Assembly (NCBI RefSeq): GCF_009817885.1
Contig: NZ_CP041764.1
Span: 3,348,001-3,412,000, forward strand
Direction of reading: 5' to 3'
From: Serratia rhizosphaerae
GTDB taxonomy: Bacteria; Pseudomonadota; Gammaproteobacteria; Enterobacterales; Enterobacteriaceae
DNA length: 64,000 nt
Positions 38,684-47,371 of this stretch are shown piece after piece. The stretch's first letter is position 1. Every line of letters starts with the position of its first letter. The position numbers and the translations under genes are program-made. The notes beneath the pieces are model-generated. The model was not told where the DNA came from. It did no database searches and saw only the letters and a program-made list of their open reading frames with translations.

Positions 38684-38716
38684 GTCTCATGCGAAAGCAT
38701 GAGGCTTTTTGCGTTT
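38684..38716 (+). terminator. Terminator of the rRNA operon
   Basis: GTCTCATGC-GAAA-GCATGAGGC is followed by TTTTTGCGTTTTT, very like the E. coli rrnB T1. A second, T-less hairpin CGCACTG-TAA-CAGTGCG follows at 38744-38760. Confidence 0.92.
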
Positions 38717-38905
38717 TTGGCCGTTAGGATCGTTTTATACGGGCGCACTGTAACAGTGCGTGACTTTCATCCTACTGTTTAACCCGCATCACAAAAATCA
38801 CGACAATATTCTTCGCCTGCTACTCATTAAGTTGTTAATTTGTTGTAAATAACAAAGCAACAATAAACCTGCAGGGTGCCAAAACACTGGCTTGGAGAAT
38901 AGATA

Positions 38906-40210
38906 ATGACTGAAACAACCTCACCGCTCGGGGATGCCGCTACGTTAGAGGCACAAGATAAAAAAAAGCGAATTTTTGCCATTGTCGGCGCTTCATCGGG
39001 CAACCTGGTGGAGTGGTTTGATTTCTACGTTTATTCCTTCTGCTCGATCTATTTTGCCGCCGCTTTTTTTCCGGCAGGCAACAGTACCACCCAACTGCTG
39101 CAAACCGCCGGCATTTTCGCCGCCGGCTTCTTTATGCGGCCGATCGGCGGTTGGCTGTTTGGCTATATCGCCGATAAGCATGGCCGTAAAAACTCCATGC
39201 TGATCTCGGTCTGTATGATGTGCGCGGGATCGCTGGTGATCGCCTGTCTGCCCACCTACGCGTCGATCGGCAACTGGGCGCCGGTGCTGCTGCTGGTTGC
39301 GCGCCTGTTCCAGGGACTGTCGGTCGGTGGTGAATACGGCACCAGCGCGACCTATATGAGCGAAGTGGCGGTGAAAGGCAAGCGCGGCTTTTACGCTTCT
39401 TTCCAGTATGTCACGCTGATCGGTGGCCAGCTGTTGGCATTGCTGGTTCTGGTGGTGCTGCAGCAGATCCTGTCTCATGCTGAGTTGGTGGCCTGGGGCT
39501 GGCGCATTCCGTTTGCGTTGGGGGCGGTACTGGCGGTTGTCGCGCTCTATCTGCGCCGCTCGTTGAATGAAACGTCTGACGCCTCAACCCGTAATCATCA
39601 GGATGCCGGCTCGCTGCGAGGACTGTGGAAAAACCGCAGGGCGTTTATGATGGTGCTGGGCTTTACCGCGGCAGGATCGCTGACGTTCTATACCTTCACC
39701 ACCTATATGCAGAAATATCTGGTCAATACCGCCGGTATGGACGCCAGGCTGGCCAGCGGCATCATGACGGCGGCGCTGTTTGTCTTTATGCTGCTGCAGC
39801 CGGTTGCGGGCTCGCTGTCGGATAAGATCGGCCGCCGCAACTCCATGTTGATCTTCTCTACGCTGGCGACGCTGCTGACGGTGCCGATTCTGTTTACCCT
39901 GAAAAGCGTCTCCAGTCCTTATGCCGCTTTTGGCTTGATTGTTCTGGCGTTGATTGTCATCAGTTTTTATACCTCAATCAGCGGCCTGCTGAAGGCGGAA
40001 ATGTTTCCGCCTGAGGTGCGGGCGTTGGGTGTGGGGCTGTCTTATGCCGTTGCCAATGCGATGTTCGGCGGTTCGGCGGAATACGTCGCCCTGTCGCTGA
40101 AGTCATTTGGCATCGAAAACGCCTTCTTCTGGTATGTGTCCGGTATGAGCCTGCTGGCGCTGCTGGTTTCGCTGAAGCTGCATCGCAAAGGGAAGGAGAT
40201 TCAGCTGTAA
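38906..40210 (+). CDS. kgtP: Alpha-ketoglutarate permease (proton symporter)
   Basis: KgtP is an MFS metabolite:H+ symporter of the inner membrane that takes up 2-oxoglutarate. The 434-residue protein has 12 membrane segments. Blocks nearly identical to E. coli KgtP include VGASSGNLVEWFDFYVYSFC, the MFS motif GYIADKHGRKNSM, LFQGLSVGGEYGTSATYMSE and GLSYAVANAMFGGSAEYVAL. The gene is just downstream of 5S, as kgtP is after rrnG in E. coli, and ends 1 base from the stop of the convergent yfiM. Confidence 0.95.
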   Translation: MTETTSPLGDAATLEAQDKKKRIFAIVGASSGNLVEWFDFYVYSFCSIYFAAAFFPAGNSTTQLLQTAGIFAAGFFMRPIGGWLFGYIADKHGRKNSMLISVCMMCAGSLVIACLPTYASIGNWAPVLLLVARLFQGLSVGGEYGTSATYMSEVAVKGKRGFYASFQYVTLIGGQLLALLVLVVLQQILSHAELVAWGWRIPFALGAVLAVVALYLRRSLNETSDASTRNHQDAGSLRGLWKNRRAFMMVLGFTAAGSLTFYTFTTYMQKYLVNTAGMDARLASGIMTAALFVFMLLQPVAGSLSDKIGRRNSMLIFSTLATLLTVPILFTLKSVSSPYAAFGLIVLALIVISFYTSISGLLKAEMFPPEVRALGVGLSYAVANAMFGGSAEYVALSLKSFGIENAFFWYVSGMSLLALLVSLKLHRKGKEIQL

Positions 40211-40211
40211 G

Positions 40212-40541
40212 TCAGTGGGCGGTGTGGTACAGGCTATAGCCCGCCGCCGCCCCGGCAACATCCCAGGCAAAATCCTTCCAGCTCCAGCCGGTGCCGCCTT
40301 CGCGGCTGTCATACAGCTCTTTGGCGGCGCCGACGCTGATGGCGAACATCAGGCCGAAAGTGCGGCTGTGAGGCTCGCTCCAATTCTGATGGTCGCCGTA
40401 GGCGCTACCGGCGGCGGCCAGCGCCGCAGAGCCGATAAAATGCTGGGCTTTGTCTTTACCGGTCCATCTGTCGTTGGCCAGATGGCTGCAGCCTCCGGTG
40501 AATAACAGTGGGATCAGCAGGCAGAGATGCAATACACGCAT
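40212..40541 (-). CDS. yfiM: Small lipoprotein YfiM
   Basis: A 109-residue predicted lipoprotein of unknown function. I choose the ATG at 40541 because it gives a compact lipoprotein signal (MRVLHLCLLIPLLFTGGC); an ATG ten codons upstream is possible but lengthens the N-region. The mature part contains DKAQHFIGSAALAAAGSAYG, GLMFAISVGAAKELYDSREG and WSWKDFAWDVAGAAAGY, typical of the YfiM family and including two or three short membrane-like stretches. It is separated from pssA by a terminator, so it is probably transcribed alone. Confidence 0.88.
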   Translation of the reverse strand: MRVLHLCLLIPLLFTGGCSHLANDRWTGKDKAQHFIGSAALAAAGSAYGDHQNWSEPHSRTFGLMFAISVGAAKELYDSREGGTGWSWKDFAWDVAGAAAGYSLYHTAH

Positions 40542-40569
40542 AATGAAAACGCCTGTTGTCATGGCGTAC

Positions 40570-40592
40570 AAAAACCCCGGCGCGTGCCGGGG
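40570..40592 (-). terminator. Terminator after pssA
   Basis: On the minus strand CCCCGGC-ACGC-GCCGGGG is followed by TTTTTG. It lies 25 bases past the pssA stop and upstream of yfiM. Confidence 0.85.
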
Positions 40593-40616
40593 TCTGGAGA
40601 ATCAATTATAGCGGAA

Positions 40617-41972
40617 TCAGAGTATACGGCTAATCAACCGGTCGATGCGGATGCGTCGTAATCGGCGGATGAGCTTGCGTACTTTTACCGGGTATTGCTG
40701 GATGCTTTCCAGTTCTTGATAGTGCCCGACCACGGTGGTGTGGGTGCGGATGCATTCCAGCTCCTGGGCGCGCTGTTCACGCATTTCCTGATTAGGATCG
40801 TGGATCAGAATGGCGTTCTCCAAATCCAGTCGCCAGGCGCGCGGGTTGAGATTATTGCCGGTGAGCAACTGCCATTCATCATCGACCCACATGCCTTTCA
40901 GGTGATAACTGTTGTCGCCGTCCTTCCACAGACGGACGATCAACTGGCCGGTATCGACATAGCGTTGCAGGCGGGTAACGAAGCGGCGCAGGTTGATTTC
41001 ATACAGGTACGGCAGCGCGCCGATGATTTTGAACGGTTGATCCTGCGGAATATAGAAATCGTTAGCCGTTTTGTCACCGACGATAATTTCCACCTGTTTG
41101 CCCTGGCGCAGCAGATAAATGATATTGCGCACCAGCAGCGCCGGCAGGTTGAAGTAGGGGGTGCACAGCGTCAGCTTTTGGTCGGTACTGGCCATCAGGT
41201 GATGAATGGTCTTGTTCAGCACGCTTTGTTTGCCCAGCCCGACCAGCGGCGTCACCGCCAGTTCGTCGTTAGCTGCGCTACCGCTGTACTGGTAGCCGGC
41301 GTGGCGCAGGGCAAGACGAAACTGCCGCGTTTCGTTTTTGATTTCCGGGCTTTTGGGGCGATCGCAGCGGTCCAGGCGCTGCACGGCGCCGGCGGTCAGC
41401 AGATGCTGCCTGATATAGTCGACCATCGCGCTGGCCAACGAGCCGTTGCCAAGCAGCTGGTAACGATCGTAACGGTATTTATCGTGCTGATGCAGATAGA
41501 CATCGTTGATGCTGGCGCCGCTGTAGATCACGGTATCGTCAACGATAAAGCCTTTAAGGTGCAGTACGCCCAGCGCTTCACGGGTATTCACCGGCACGCC
41601 GTACACCGGTACGCTAAGATCCGGGTGCTGCTGCGCCATGGCGCAGTACCAGTCGGCGTTGGTATTGGCGGCGGCGGCGCCGATACGACCGCGCTGTGCG
41701 CGATGCCAGTCCACCAATACGCATATTTCCAGTTCAGGGCGCAGCTGCTTTGCCTGGTACAGCGCGTTGAGGATATCGCGGCCGGCGTCATCGTGCTCAA
41801 GATACAGGGCGACCAGATAGATGCGTTGCGTAGCGTTGGCAATCGCATCAAGTAAGGCGGTGCGGTAATCCGACGGCGTGTACAGCGTACGAACATCAGC
41901 TACCGACTGGGGAATTTTGGGCAGTTGTGCAAGGTGTTGTTGATGTTTGCTACGTTTAAATTTTGACAACAT
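40617..41972 (-). CDS. pssA: Phosphatidylserine synthase (CDP-diacylglycerol-serine O-phosphatidyltransferase)
   Basis: PssA makes phosphatidylserine from CDP-diacylglycerol and serine, the route to phosphatidylethanolamine. It is the peripheral, phospholipase-D-like type found in gamma-proteobacteria. The 451-residue chain has two HKD-type motifs: LHLKGFIVDDTVIYSGASIN (about residue 134 on) and SYHLKGMWVDDEWQLLTGNN (about 354 on). The C-terminus is a basic helix (VRKLIRRLRRIRIDRL) suited to membrane binding. The ATG at 41972 aligns with E. coli MLSKFKR; the preceding GTG is less likely. Confidence 0.97.
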   Translation of the reverse strand: MLSKFKRSKHQQHLAQLPKIPQSVADVRTLYTPSDYRTALLDAIANATQRIYLVALYLEHDDAGRDILNALYQAKQLRPELEICVLVDWHRAQRGRIGAAAANTNADWYCAMAQQHPDLSVPVYGVPVNTREALGVLHLKGFIVDDTVIYSGASINDVYLHQHDKYRYDRYQLLGNGSLASAMVDYIRQHLLTAGAVQRLDRCDRPKSPEIKNETRQFRLALRHAGYQYSGSAANDELAVTPLVGLGKQSVLNKTIHHLMASTDQKLTLCTPYFNLPALLVRNIIYLLRQGKQVEIIVGDKTANDFYIPQDQPFKIIGALPYLYEINLRRFVTRLQRYVDTGQLIVRLWKDGDNSYHLKGMWVDDEWQLLTGNNLNPRAWRLDLENAILIHDPNQEMREQRAQELECIRTHTTVVGHYQELESIQQYPVKVRKLIRRLRRIRIDRLISRIL

Positions 41973-42124
41973 CACAGTGCGCTTCTTCTCTCATGATTAG
42001 ATGGCCGGAACGCCACATGCAGACAACATAAAATCGAACAAGTGGTCGATAATACCATTAGTTGCCCCGATTGTGCGTATGTTTTGGCATTAAATGGTGG
42101 ATTTGTAACGTGTTGCGACATAGC

Positions 42125-44776
42125 TCACCCCGCTTTTCCGGGCTTAAGCGGCAGCGTCAGATTGACGACGCCGTCCTCCAATTGCACATCCACCACAAAG
42201 CCCAGCTTCTCCGCCAGCGCCACCATACCGCGGTTATTCGGCATGGTGATACCGCTCAGGCGCAGCAGACCGCGGCTGCGGGCATAGCCGATCATCTTTT
42301 CCAGCAGTTGACGACCCAGTCCTAATCCTTTCAGATCGGAACGCACCAGGACGGCGAATTCGGCGTCGGTATTGTCCGGGTCGGACAGTGCGCGCGTCAC
42401 GCCGATAATCTGCTGATCCTCGGCGACGGCGACAAACGCCATTTCACGATCGTAGTCGATTTGCGTCATATTCGCTAAGTCATCATGACTAAACTCATTG
42501 ATCTCGCTGAAATATCGGTAATAAAGGTCTTCTTTGGTCACGCGGTCGATAAAGTGCTTCAGCGCCGGCTCATCTTCCGGCAGGATCGGCCGGAACAGGC
42601 AGTGAGCACCGTTCTTCAGCGTGATGGTCTCTTCCAGCTCCTGCGGGTAGGGGCGAATGGCCAGCCGCGCCTGCGGATCGCCGCTGAACGGCGCCAGCTG
42701 CATCGACACATCCAGCAGCGTGAATTCGCTGCCGGTCGCCAGCACCGGATGAATATCCAGCCGGGCGATCTCCGGGCAGTCGAGGATCAGGTTGGAGACC
42801 TGCACCAGCAGCCGGCTAAGGCCGGGAATATCCAGAGGGCGCAGGGCGCTGCGGCCGCGAATCTTGCCGCCTTTCACCGCCTGCAGCACCAGATAGCGCG
42901 CTAGCGCCATATTGAGCGGCGGCAGGGCGACGGCGGCCTGATGTTCCTGCCGCCACTCCACGCCGCCTTCGCCCAGCATAATCAGCGGGCCGAAGATCGG
43001 ATCCTGCTCAACGGCGATCCGCAGCTCCTGCGCGCCGGCGCGGTTCGCCATGCTCTGCACCAGCAGGCCGTGGATGCGCGCCTGCGGATAGGTGCGCTTG
43101 ACGCGATCGAGAATCGCATCGGCGGCGCGCTGCACCTCGGTGGCGGTGCGTAGATAGAGCATCACCCCCTGAACCTCGGATTTGTGCGGAATATCCGGCG
43201 AGCGTAGCTTCAGCGCCACCGGATAACCGATCTGCTCGGCGATATGCACCGCTTCGGCGCTGTCGCCGGCAATCCAGGTCGGCAGCGTGCTGAGGCCGTA
43301 GGCCTGCAGGATCGGCTGCACCTCATGGGTATCCAGCTGACTGGCGCCTTCGGCCAGCGCCTGATGAATCAGCTGGTGAGCGGCGGCGGTATTGGCGGTC
43401 AGTCCGACCGGCAGGGCCGGCGTCTCCTTCAGCTGTTTCTGATTGCGGCGGTACTCCACCATATGCATAAAAGCGGTCACGGCGCCTTCCGGCGTACGGT
43501 AGGTGGGTATCCCGGCGTCGGTGAACAGCCGGCGGGCTTCCTGCGAGGAGTATTCGCCGCACCAGTTGGTCAGCAGCGTAATGCGCTTGCCGCGCGGGTG
43601 CTGGCGAATTGCCGCGACCAGTTTCTCCGCGGTTACGGTGCCGGGCGCGGCGGCGCTGGGGGCATGAATCAGCAGCAGCGCGTCGTAATCGTTGCTGTCC
43701 AGCAGCACCTGCAGCGCTGCCAGATAACGTTCCGGCGTGGCGTCATCATGCAGGTCGAGCGGGTTATTCAGCGGGATAAAACCCGGCAGCGCCGCGCTGA
43801 GCTGCCGCTGCGTCTCTTCGCTCAGCATGGCCGGTTTGCCGTTGCGCGCCAGCAACTGATCGAGCGCCATCGCCGCCGGCGCGGCGCCGTTGCTGATAAT
43901 CATCAGACGCTCGCCGCGCAGAGGGTGCATATGGCTGAGGGTCTCCACCGCCGAGAACAGCTCGTGGGTATCCTGCACGCGCAGCAGGCCGGCGCGCTGG
44001 ATGGCGGCATCATAGGCGGCGTCCAGCGTCTGCTGGCCGTTCAGCAGACGCTGGGCCTGCTGGCTGCGGCCGCTTTTTACCACCAGAATCGGCTTATTGC
44101 GGGAGGCGCTGCGCGAGGCTGACAGGAAACGGCGCGCATCGTGAATATTTTCCAGATACAGCAGGATGGCGCTGGTTTTCGCATCGCGCGCCAGGAAGTC
44201 CAGTAGATCATCGACGTCGATATCCTGGCTGTCGCCTAATGCGACAAAATAGGAAAAGCCGACCTCGCGCTGCTGCGCCCAGTCGAGAATGGTATTGGCG
44301 ACGGCGGCGGATTGTGAAATAAACGCCAGCCGGCCCGGCAGTATCGGCACCGGTGAGAAACTGGCGTTGATGCCTTGCCACGGCGCCAGCAGGCCGAGGC
44401 TGTTCGGCCCCAGCAGGCGTATGGCGTAACGCTGGGCGCAGGCTTTCAGCTCGGCGAACTGCTCCGGCTGGGCGGAGAGAATAATCACGGCTTTGCAGCC
44501 GCGTTCGCCCAATGCGCCAAGCAGCGGCAGATTGCGTGAGTCGTGAGTGCAGATGATTGCCAGGTCGGGGGCGATCGGCAGGCTGGCGACGTCGGCATAG
44601 GCCATCACGCCGCATACCGCCTTATAGCGCGGCGTGACCGGCAGAATCGGGCCGTTGAAACCGCCTGCGAGCAGGTTGTGCATCATCAGATGGCCCGAAC
44701 GTCCCGGCCGTTGCGACGCCCCCAGCACGGCGATAGATTTGGGACGTAATAGCGCTTCCAGGCCTCGCTGACTCAT
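42125..44776 (-). CDS. pat: Protein lysine acetyltransferase Pat (YfiQ/PatZ)
   Basis: Pat acetylates lysines of metabolic enzymes, classically the active-site lysine of acetyl-CoA synthetase, and is under cAMP-CRP control in E. coli. The 883-residue protein is a fusion: an N-terminal acyl-CoA-synthetase (NDP-forming)-like part (CoA-binding Rossmann about 1-130, succinyl-CoA-ligase-like about 140-460, ATP-grasp about 470-690), then a GNAT domain at about 725-883 with the acetyl-CoA loop LGLGRQLLEKMIGYARSRG. It is 46 bases downstream of tapT on the minus strand, matching the E. coli order. Confidence 0.96.
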   Translation of the reverse strand: MSQRGLEALLRPKSIAVLGASQRPGRSGHLMMHNLLAGGFNGPILPVTPRYKAVCGVMAYADVASLPIAPDLAIICTHDSRNLPLLGALGERGCKAVIILSAQPEQFAELKACAQRYAIRLLGPNSLGLLAPWQGINASFSPVPILPGRLAFISQSAAVANTILDWAQQREVGFSYFVALGDSQDIDVDDLLDFLARDAKTSAILLYLENIHDARRFLSASRSASRNKPILVVKSGRSQQAQRLLNGQQTLDAAYDAAIQRAGLLRVQDTHELFSAVETLSHMHPLRGERLMIISNGAAPAAMALDQLLARNGKPAMLSEETQRQLSAALPGFIPLNNPLDLHDDATPERYLAALQVLLDSNDYDALLLIHAPSAAAPGTVTAEKLVAAIRQHPRGKRITLLTNWCGEYSSQEARRLFTDAGIPTYRTPEGAVTAFMHMVEYRRNQKQLKETPALPVGLTANTAAAHQLIHQALAEGASQLDTHEVQPILQAYGLSTLPTWIAGDSAEAVHIAEQIGYPVALKLRSPDIPHKSEVQGVMLYLRTATEVQRAADAILDRVKRTYPQARIHGLLVQSMANRAGAQELRIAVEQDPIFGPLIMLGEGGVEWRQEHQAAVALPPLNMALARYLVLQAVKGGKIRGRSALRPLDIPGLSRLLVQVSNLILDCPEIARLDIHPVLATGSEFTLLDVSMQLAPFSGDPQARLAIRPYPQELEETITLKNGAHCLFRPILPEDEPALKHFIDRVTKEDLYYRYFSEINEFSHDDLANMTQIDYDREMAFVAVAEDQQIIGVTRALSDPDNTDAEFAVLVRSDLKGLGLGRQLLEKMIGYARSRGLLRLSGITMPNNRGMVALAEKLGFVVDVQLEDGVVNLTLPLKPGKAG

Positions 44777-44822
44777 AACCTCACTCCTTTAACCGCAACG
44801 TTGTCGCCTGATTTTAGGCGCT

Positions 44823-45518
44823 TTATGGCGATGTTGCTGTGATCGACGCCGCTGGACGCGTAGGTTTACCGGCCAGATAGCGCTGGCGGAAATAGCTGAA
44901 GTGCTGGCTCAGGCCGAGCGCGGCAGCGTCGTCACCCGCCTGTTGCAGCAGCGCGGCGGCGACTTCGGCGGTGCAGTGCTGTTCGGCGCGGCTGGCTTCA
45001 CGCAGCTGATAGTCGGACGCTGCGGCGACGTCCAGTGAAAATACCGGGAACTGATTCAGGTAGGGGCTTTTGCGGAACATTTTGCGCGCTTCCGACCAGG
45101 TGCCGTCGAGCATGATAAACAGCGGCGGCTTGCCACTCGCCGGCAGTTGGCTGTAGACCGGCCGCCCGGCATCGGCGTAGGAGGCAGGGAACACCACGTA
45201 CGGCTGACGGTGCGGATCGTTAATCGCCGCCAGCAGCGCCGGATCGACTTCGGTGCGCGACCAGAGAAATGCCTGGGTGTCCGGCAGAATATCGGCGATC
45301 AGCCGGCCGGTGTTGCTGGGCTTGAGCGGTTCGGCGCCGAACATGATCAGGCAGAAACGGCTGTCGGCGGACTGAGGAGTAATGGTATCGCACAGGCAGT
45401 TTTTCTGCGGCAGCAGGCAGCCCTGGCAGCGCGCCACGCGGCAGCCGCGTGCCAGAAAAGGACGGGTGGCGCGATCCAGACGAAGCTGGCGCAGGTGAAG
45501 TACGGCGTTGTCGGTCAT
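44823..45518 (-). CDS. tapT: tRNA-uridine aminocarboxypropyltransferase TapT (DTW domain)
   Basis: TapT (YfiP) puts the acp group of SAM on U47 of several tRNAs (acp3U47). The 231-residue product has an N-terminal Cys cluster likely to bind zinc (CRVARCQGCLLPQKNCLCDT) and the DTW-family signature in IMLDGTWSEARKMFRKSPYL. It lies between trxC and pat on the same strand; the 119-base gap to trxC contains no obvious terminator. Confidence 0.93.
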   Translation of the reverse strand: MTDNAVLHLRQLRLDRATRPFLARGCRVARCQGCLLPQKNCLCDTITPQSADSRFCLIMFGAEPLKPSNTGRLIADILPDTQAFLWSRTEVDPALLAAINDPHRQPYVVFPASYADAGRPVYSQLPASGKPPLFIMLDGTWSEARKMFRKSPYLNQFPVFSLDVAAASDYQLREASRAEQHCTAEVAAALLQQAGDDAAALGLSQHFSYFRQRYLAGKPTRPAASITATSP

Positions 45519-45637
45519 AGCGATCCTGGGCAGGCCGGCGCTTATTCCGGCGTAAAAACCGCTATTGTAACGCAGAAAACATCAGGGTGGGATGGGGGCC
45601 GCCGTCCGTGACGAACGGCGCGGCGGCGGGTTTTGCG

Positions 45638-46057
45638 TTACACTGATTCATCAAGCCAGTTGTCAAACGGCGCTTTGGGCATCGCGCCGCTGAGCATATC
45701 CACCATTTTCCCGTCGCGGAACAGCATGATGGTCGGGATGCTGCGAATCCGGAAGCGCGCGCTGAGTTCAGGTTCAGCTTCGGTGTTGACCTTGACGAAG
45801 CGCACCTTGCCGGCCCGTTCTTCGGCAACGTCTTCGAAAATCGGTGCAAAGTTGAGGCAGGGGCCGCACCACGGCGCCCAAAAGTCGACCACTACCGGCA
45901 GGTCATCCTGCAGTAATTTATCCAGGGTCTCTGCGGTGGCGTTAATCACCTCGCCATCGAATAACTCATGGCCGCAGCGGCCGCATTTGGCGCCGTCAGT
46001 CAGACGGTCTTGCGGGACGCGGTTGGTGGCGTTACAAGCGGAGCAAACTGTATTCAT
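45638..46057 (-). CDS. trxC: Thioredoxin 2 with zinc-binding N-terminus
   Basis: TrxC is a cytosolic disulfide reductase, OxyR-regulated in E. coli. The 139-residue chain has an N-terminal zinc domain with Cys5, Cys8, Cys25 and Cys28 (CSAC and CGRC) and the thioredoxin active site WCGPC with Cys64 and Cys67. The ATG at 46057 gives the E. coli length and starts MNTVCSAC; a longer in-frame start at 46093 is not conserved. It is divergent from yfiF, with about 200 bases between them. Confidence 0.96.
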   Translation of the reverse strand: MNTVCSACNATNRVPQDRLTDGAKCGRCGHELFDGEVINATAETLDKLLQDDLPVVVDFWAPWCGPCLNFAPIFEDVAEERAGKVRFVKVNTEAEPELSARFRIRSIPTIMLFRDGKMVDMLSGAMPKAPFDNWLDESV

Positions 46058-46261
46058 GGGAACCTCGGGTACGGTAGCTGACATAGCGCGCAAGCGTTGC
46101 GGCTATGTTTCGTTAATGCTGTTTATTATCGGCAAAAGCGCGTTATCGAACAAAGAGGTTTGTTCAATGAATGTAATAGCCGGGATCTTATTCGTCCAAG
46201 TTGGTGGCTTAGCAGACCGACATCAGGTAATCTTCGCGCCTGCGCGTTGGTGGAGAAGACA

Positions 46262-47314
46262 ATGAACGACTCATTTAGTGGCAAAAACGGCAAAGTTAAA
46301 GTGATGTACGTCCGCAATGACGAAGACGGCGGCGACGATCGTAACAACAAACGCCCGGCCGGCAAAGGCCGTCCGGCGGACAAGTCGCGCTCCGGTCGCG
46401 GCGCTCAGGATAATAAGGCGCGCGGCGGCGACCGCGGCGGGCGTCGTCCGGCACGTACGGAAGGACGCGGCGGCAATGATTCGCCGTGGAAAACCGTATC
46501 GCGCGGCCCGGATGCGGAGCCGGCGTTCGACCACGGCGGCATCAGCGGCAAAAGTTTTATCGACCCGGAACAGCTGCGTCGCCAGCGCGCGGAAGAAACG
46601 CGGGTGTATGGCGAGAATGCCTGTCAGGCGCTGTTCGCCAGCCGTCCTGACGCTATTGTGCGCGCCTGGTTCGTGCAGTCGGTGACGCCGCGTTTTCGCG
46701 AGGCGCTGCGCTGGATGGCGGCTAACCGTAAGGCTTACCACGTGGTGGATGATGAAGAGCTGGCAAAAGCGTCCGGCACCGAGCACCACGGCGGCGTCTG
46801 CTTCCTGATCAAAAAGCGCCAGGGGCTGGATGCGACCACTTACCTGAAGACGGCGCCGGCCAGTGACTGCGTGCTGGCGCTGGAAGCGGTGGGCAACCCG
46901 CACAACCTGGGGGCGATCATGCGCTCCTGCGCCCACTTCGGCGTGAACGGCGTGCTGCTGCAGGATCCGGCGCTGCTGGAGTCCGGCGCGGCGGTACGTA
47001 CCGCAGAAGGCGGCGCGGAGCATATCAAGGCGATCAATGCCGACGACTTCCTGTCGGTGCTGGATAGCTTCCGCCAGGCGGGCTACACCATCGTGACCAC
47101 CTCCAGCCATAAAGGCGTGGCGTTGGCGCAGGCCAAACTGCCGGCCAAAATGGTGCTGGTGCTGGGTCAGGAGCGCGATGGCCTGAGCGACGGCGCCTGG
47201 CAGCAGGGGGACATGAACGTCTCCATCGGCGGCACCGGCAAGGTGGAGAGCCTGAACGTCTCGGTCGCGACCGGTATTCTGCTGGCGGACTGGTGGCGTC
47301 AGAATCAGGCATAA
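46262..47314 (+). CDS. yfiF: SPOUT-family tRNA/rRNA methyltransferase YfiF
   Basis: A TrmH/SpoU-type 2'-O-methyltransferase whose RNA target is not firmly known. The 350-residue product begins with a low-complexity Arg/Gly/Asp/Lys-rich tail (about residues 15-80) that probably contacts RNA. A substrate-binding domain (RVYGENACQALFASRPDAIV) and the knotted SPOUT domain follow, with motif 1 NPHNLGAIMRSCAHFGV, motif 2 VLVLGQERDGLSD and motif 3 GKVESLNVSVATGILL. The ATG at 46262 matches E. coli; the frame is open 55 codons further upstream, but that part is not conserved. Confidence 0.93.
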   Translation: MNDSFSGKNGKVKVMYVRNDEDGGDDRNNKRPAGKGRPADKSRSGRGAQDNKARGGDRGGRRPARTEGRGGNDSPWKTVSRGPDAEPAFDHGGISGKSFIDPEQLRRQRAEETRVYGENACQALFASRPDAIVRAWFVQSVTPRFREALRWMAANRKAYHVVDDEELAKASGTEHHGGVCFLIKKRQGLDATTYLKTAPASDCVLALEAVGNPHNLGAIMRSCAHFGVNGVLLQDPALLESGAAVRTAEGGAEHIKAINADDFLSVLDSFRQAGYTIVTTSSHKGVALAQAKLPAKMVLVLGQERDGLSDGAWQQGDMNVSIGGTGKVESLNVSVATGILLADWWRQNQA

Positions 47315-47336
47315 TGGCCAGATTGCGATAAAAGAA

Positions 47337-47362
47337 ACGGGCGCCTGAGGCGCCCGTTTTTT
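47337..47362. terminator. Terminator between convergent yfiF and emrB
   Basis: ACGGGCGCC-TGA-GGCGCCCGT is followed by TTTTTT on the plus strand, with several A bases on the left side that also permit partial use by emrB. Confidence 0.9.
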
Positions 47363-47371
47363 ATGGATGGA

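Noticed and set aside
40695..41855. A 386-codon open frame opposite pssA
   Set aside because: Antisense shadow of a complete pssA gene.
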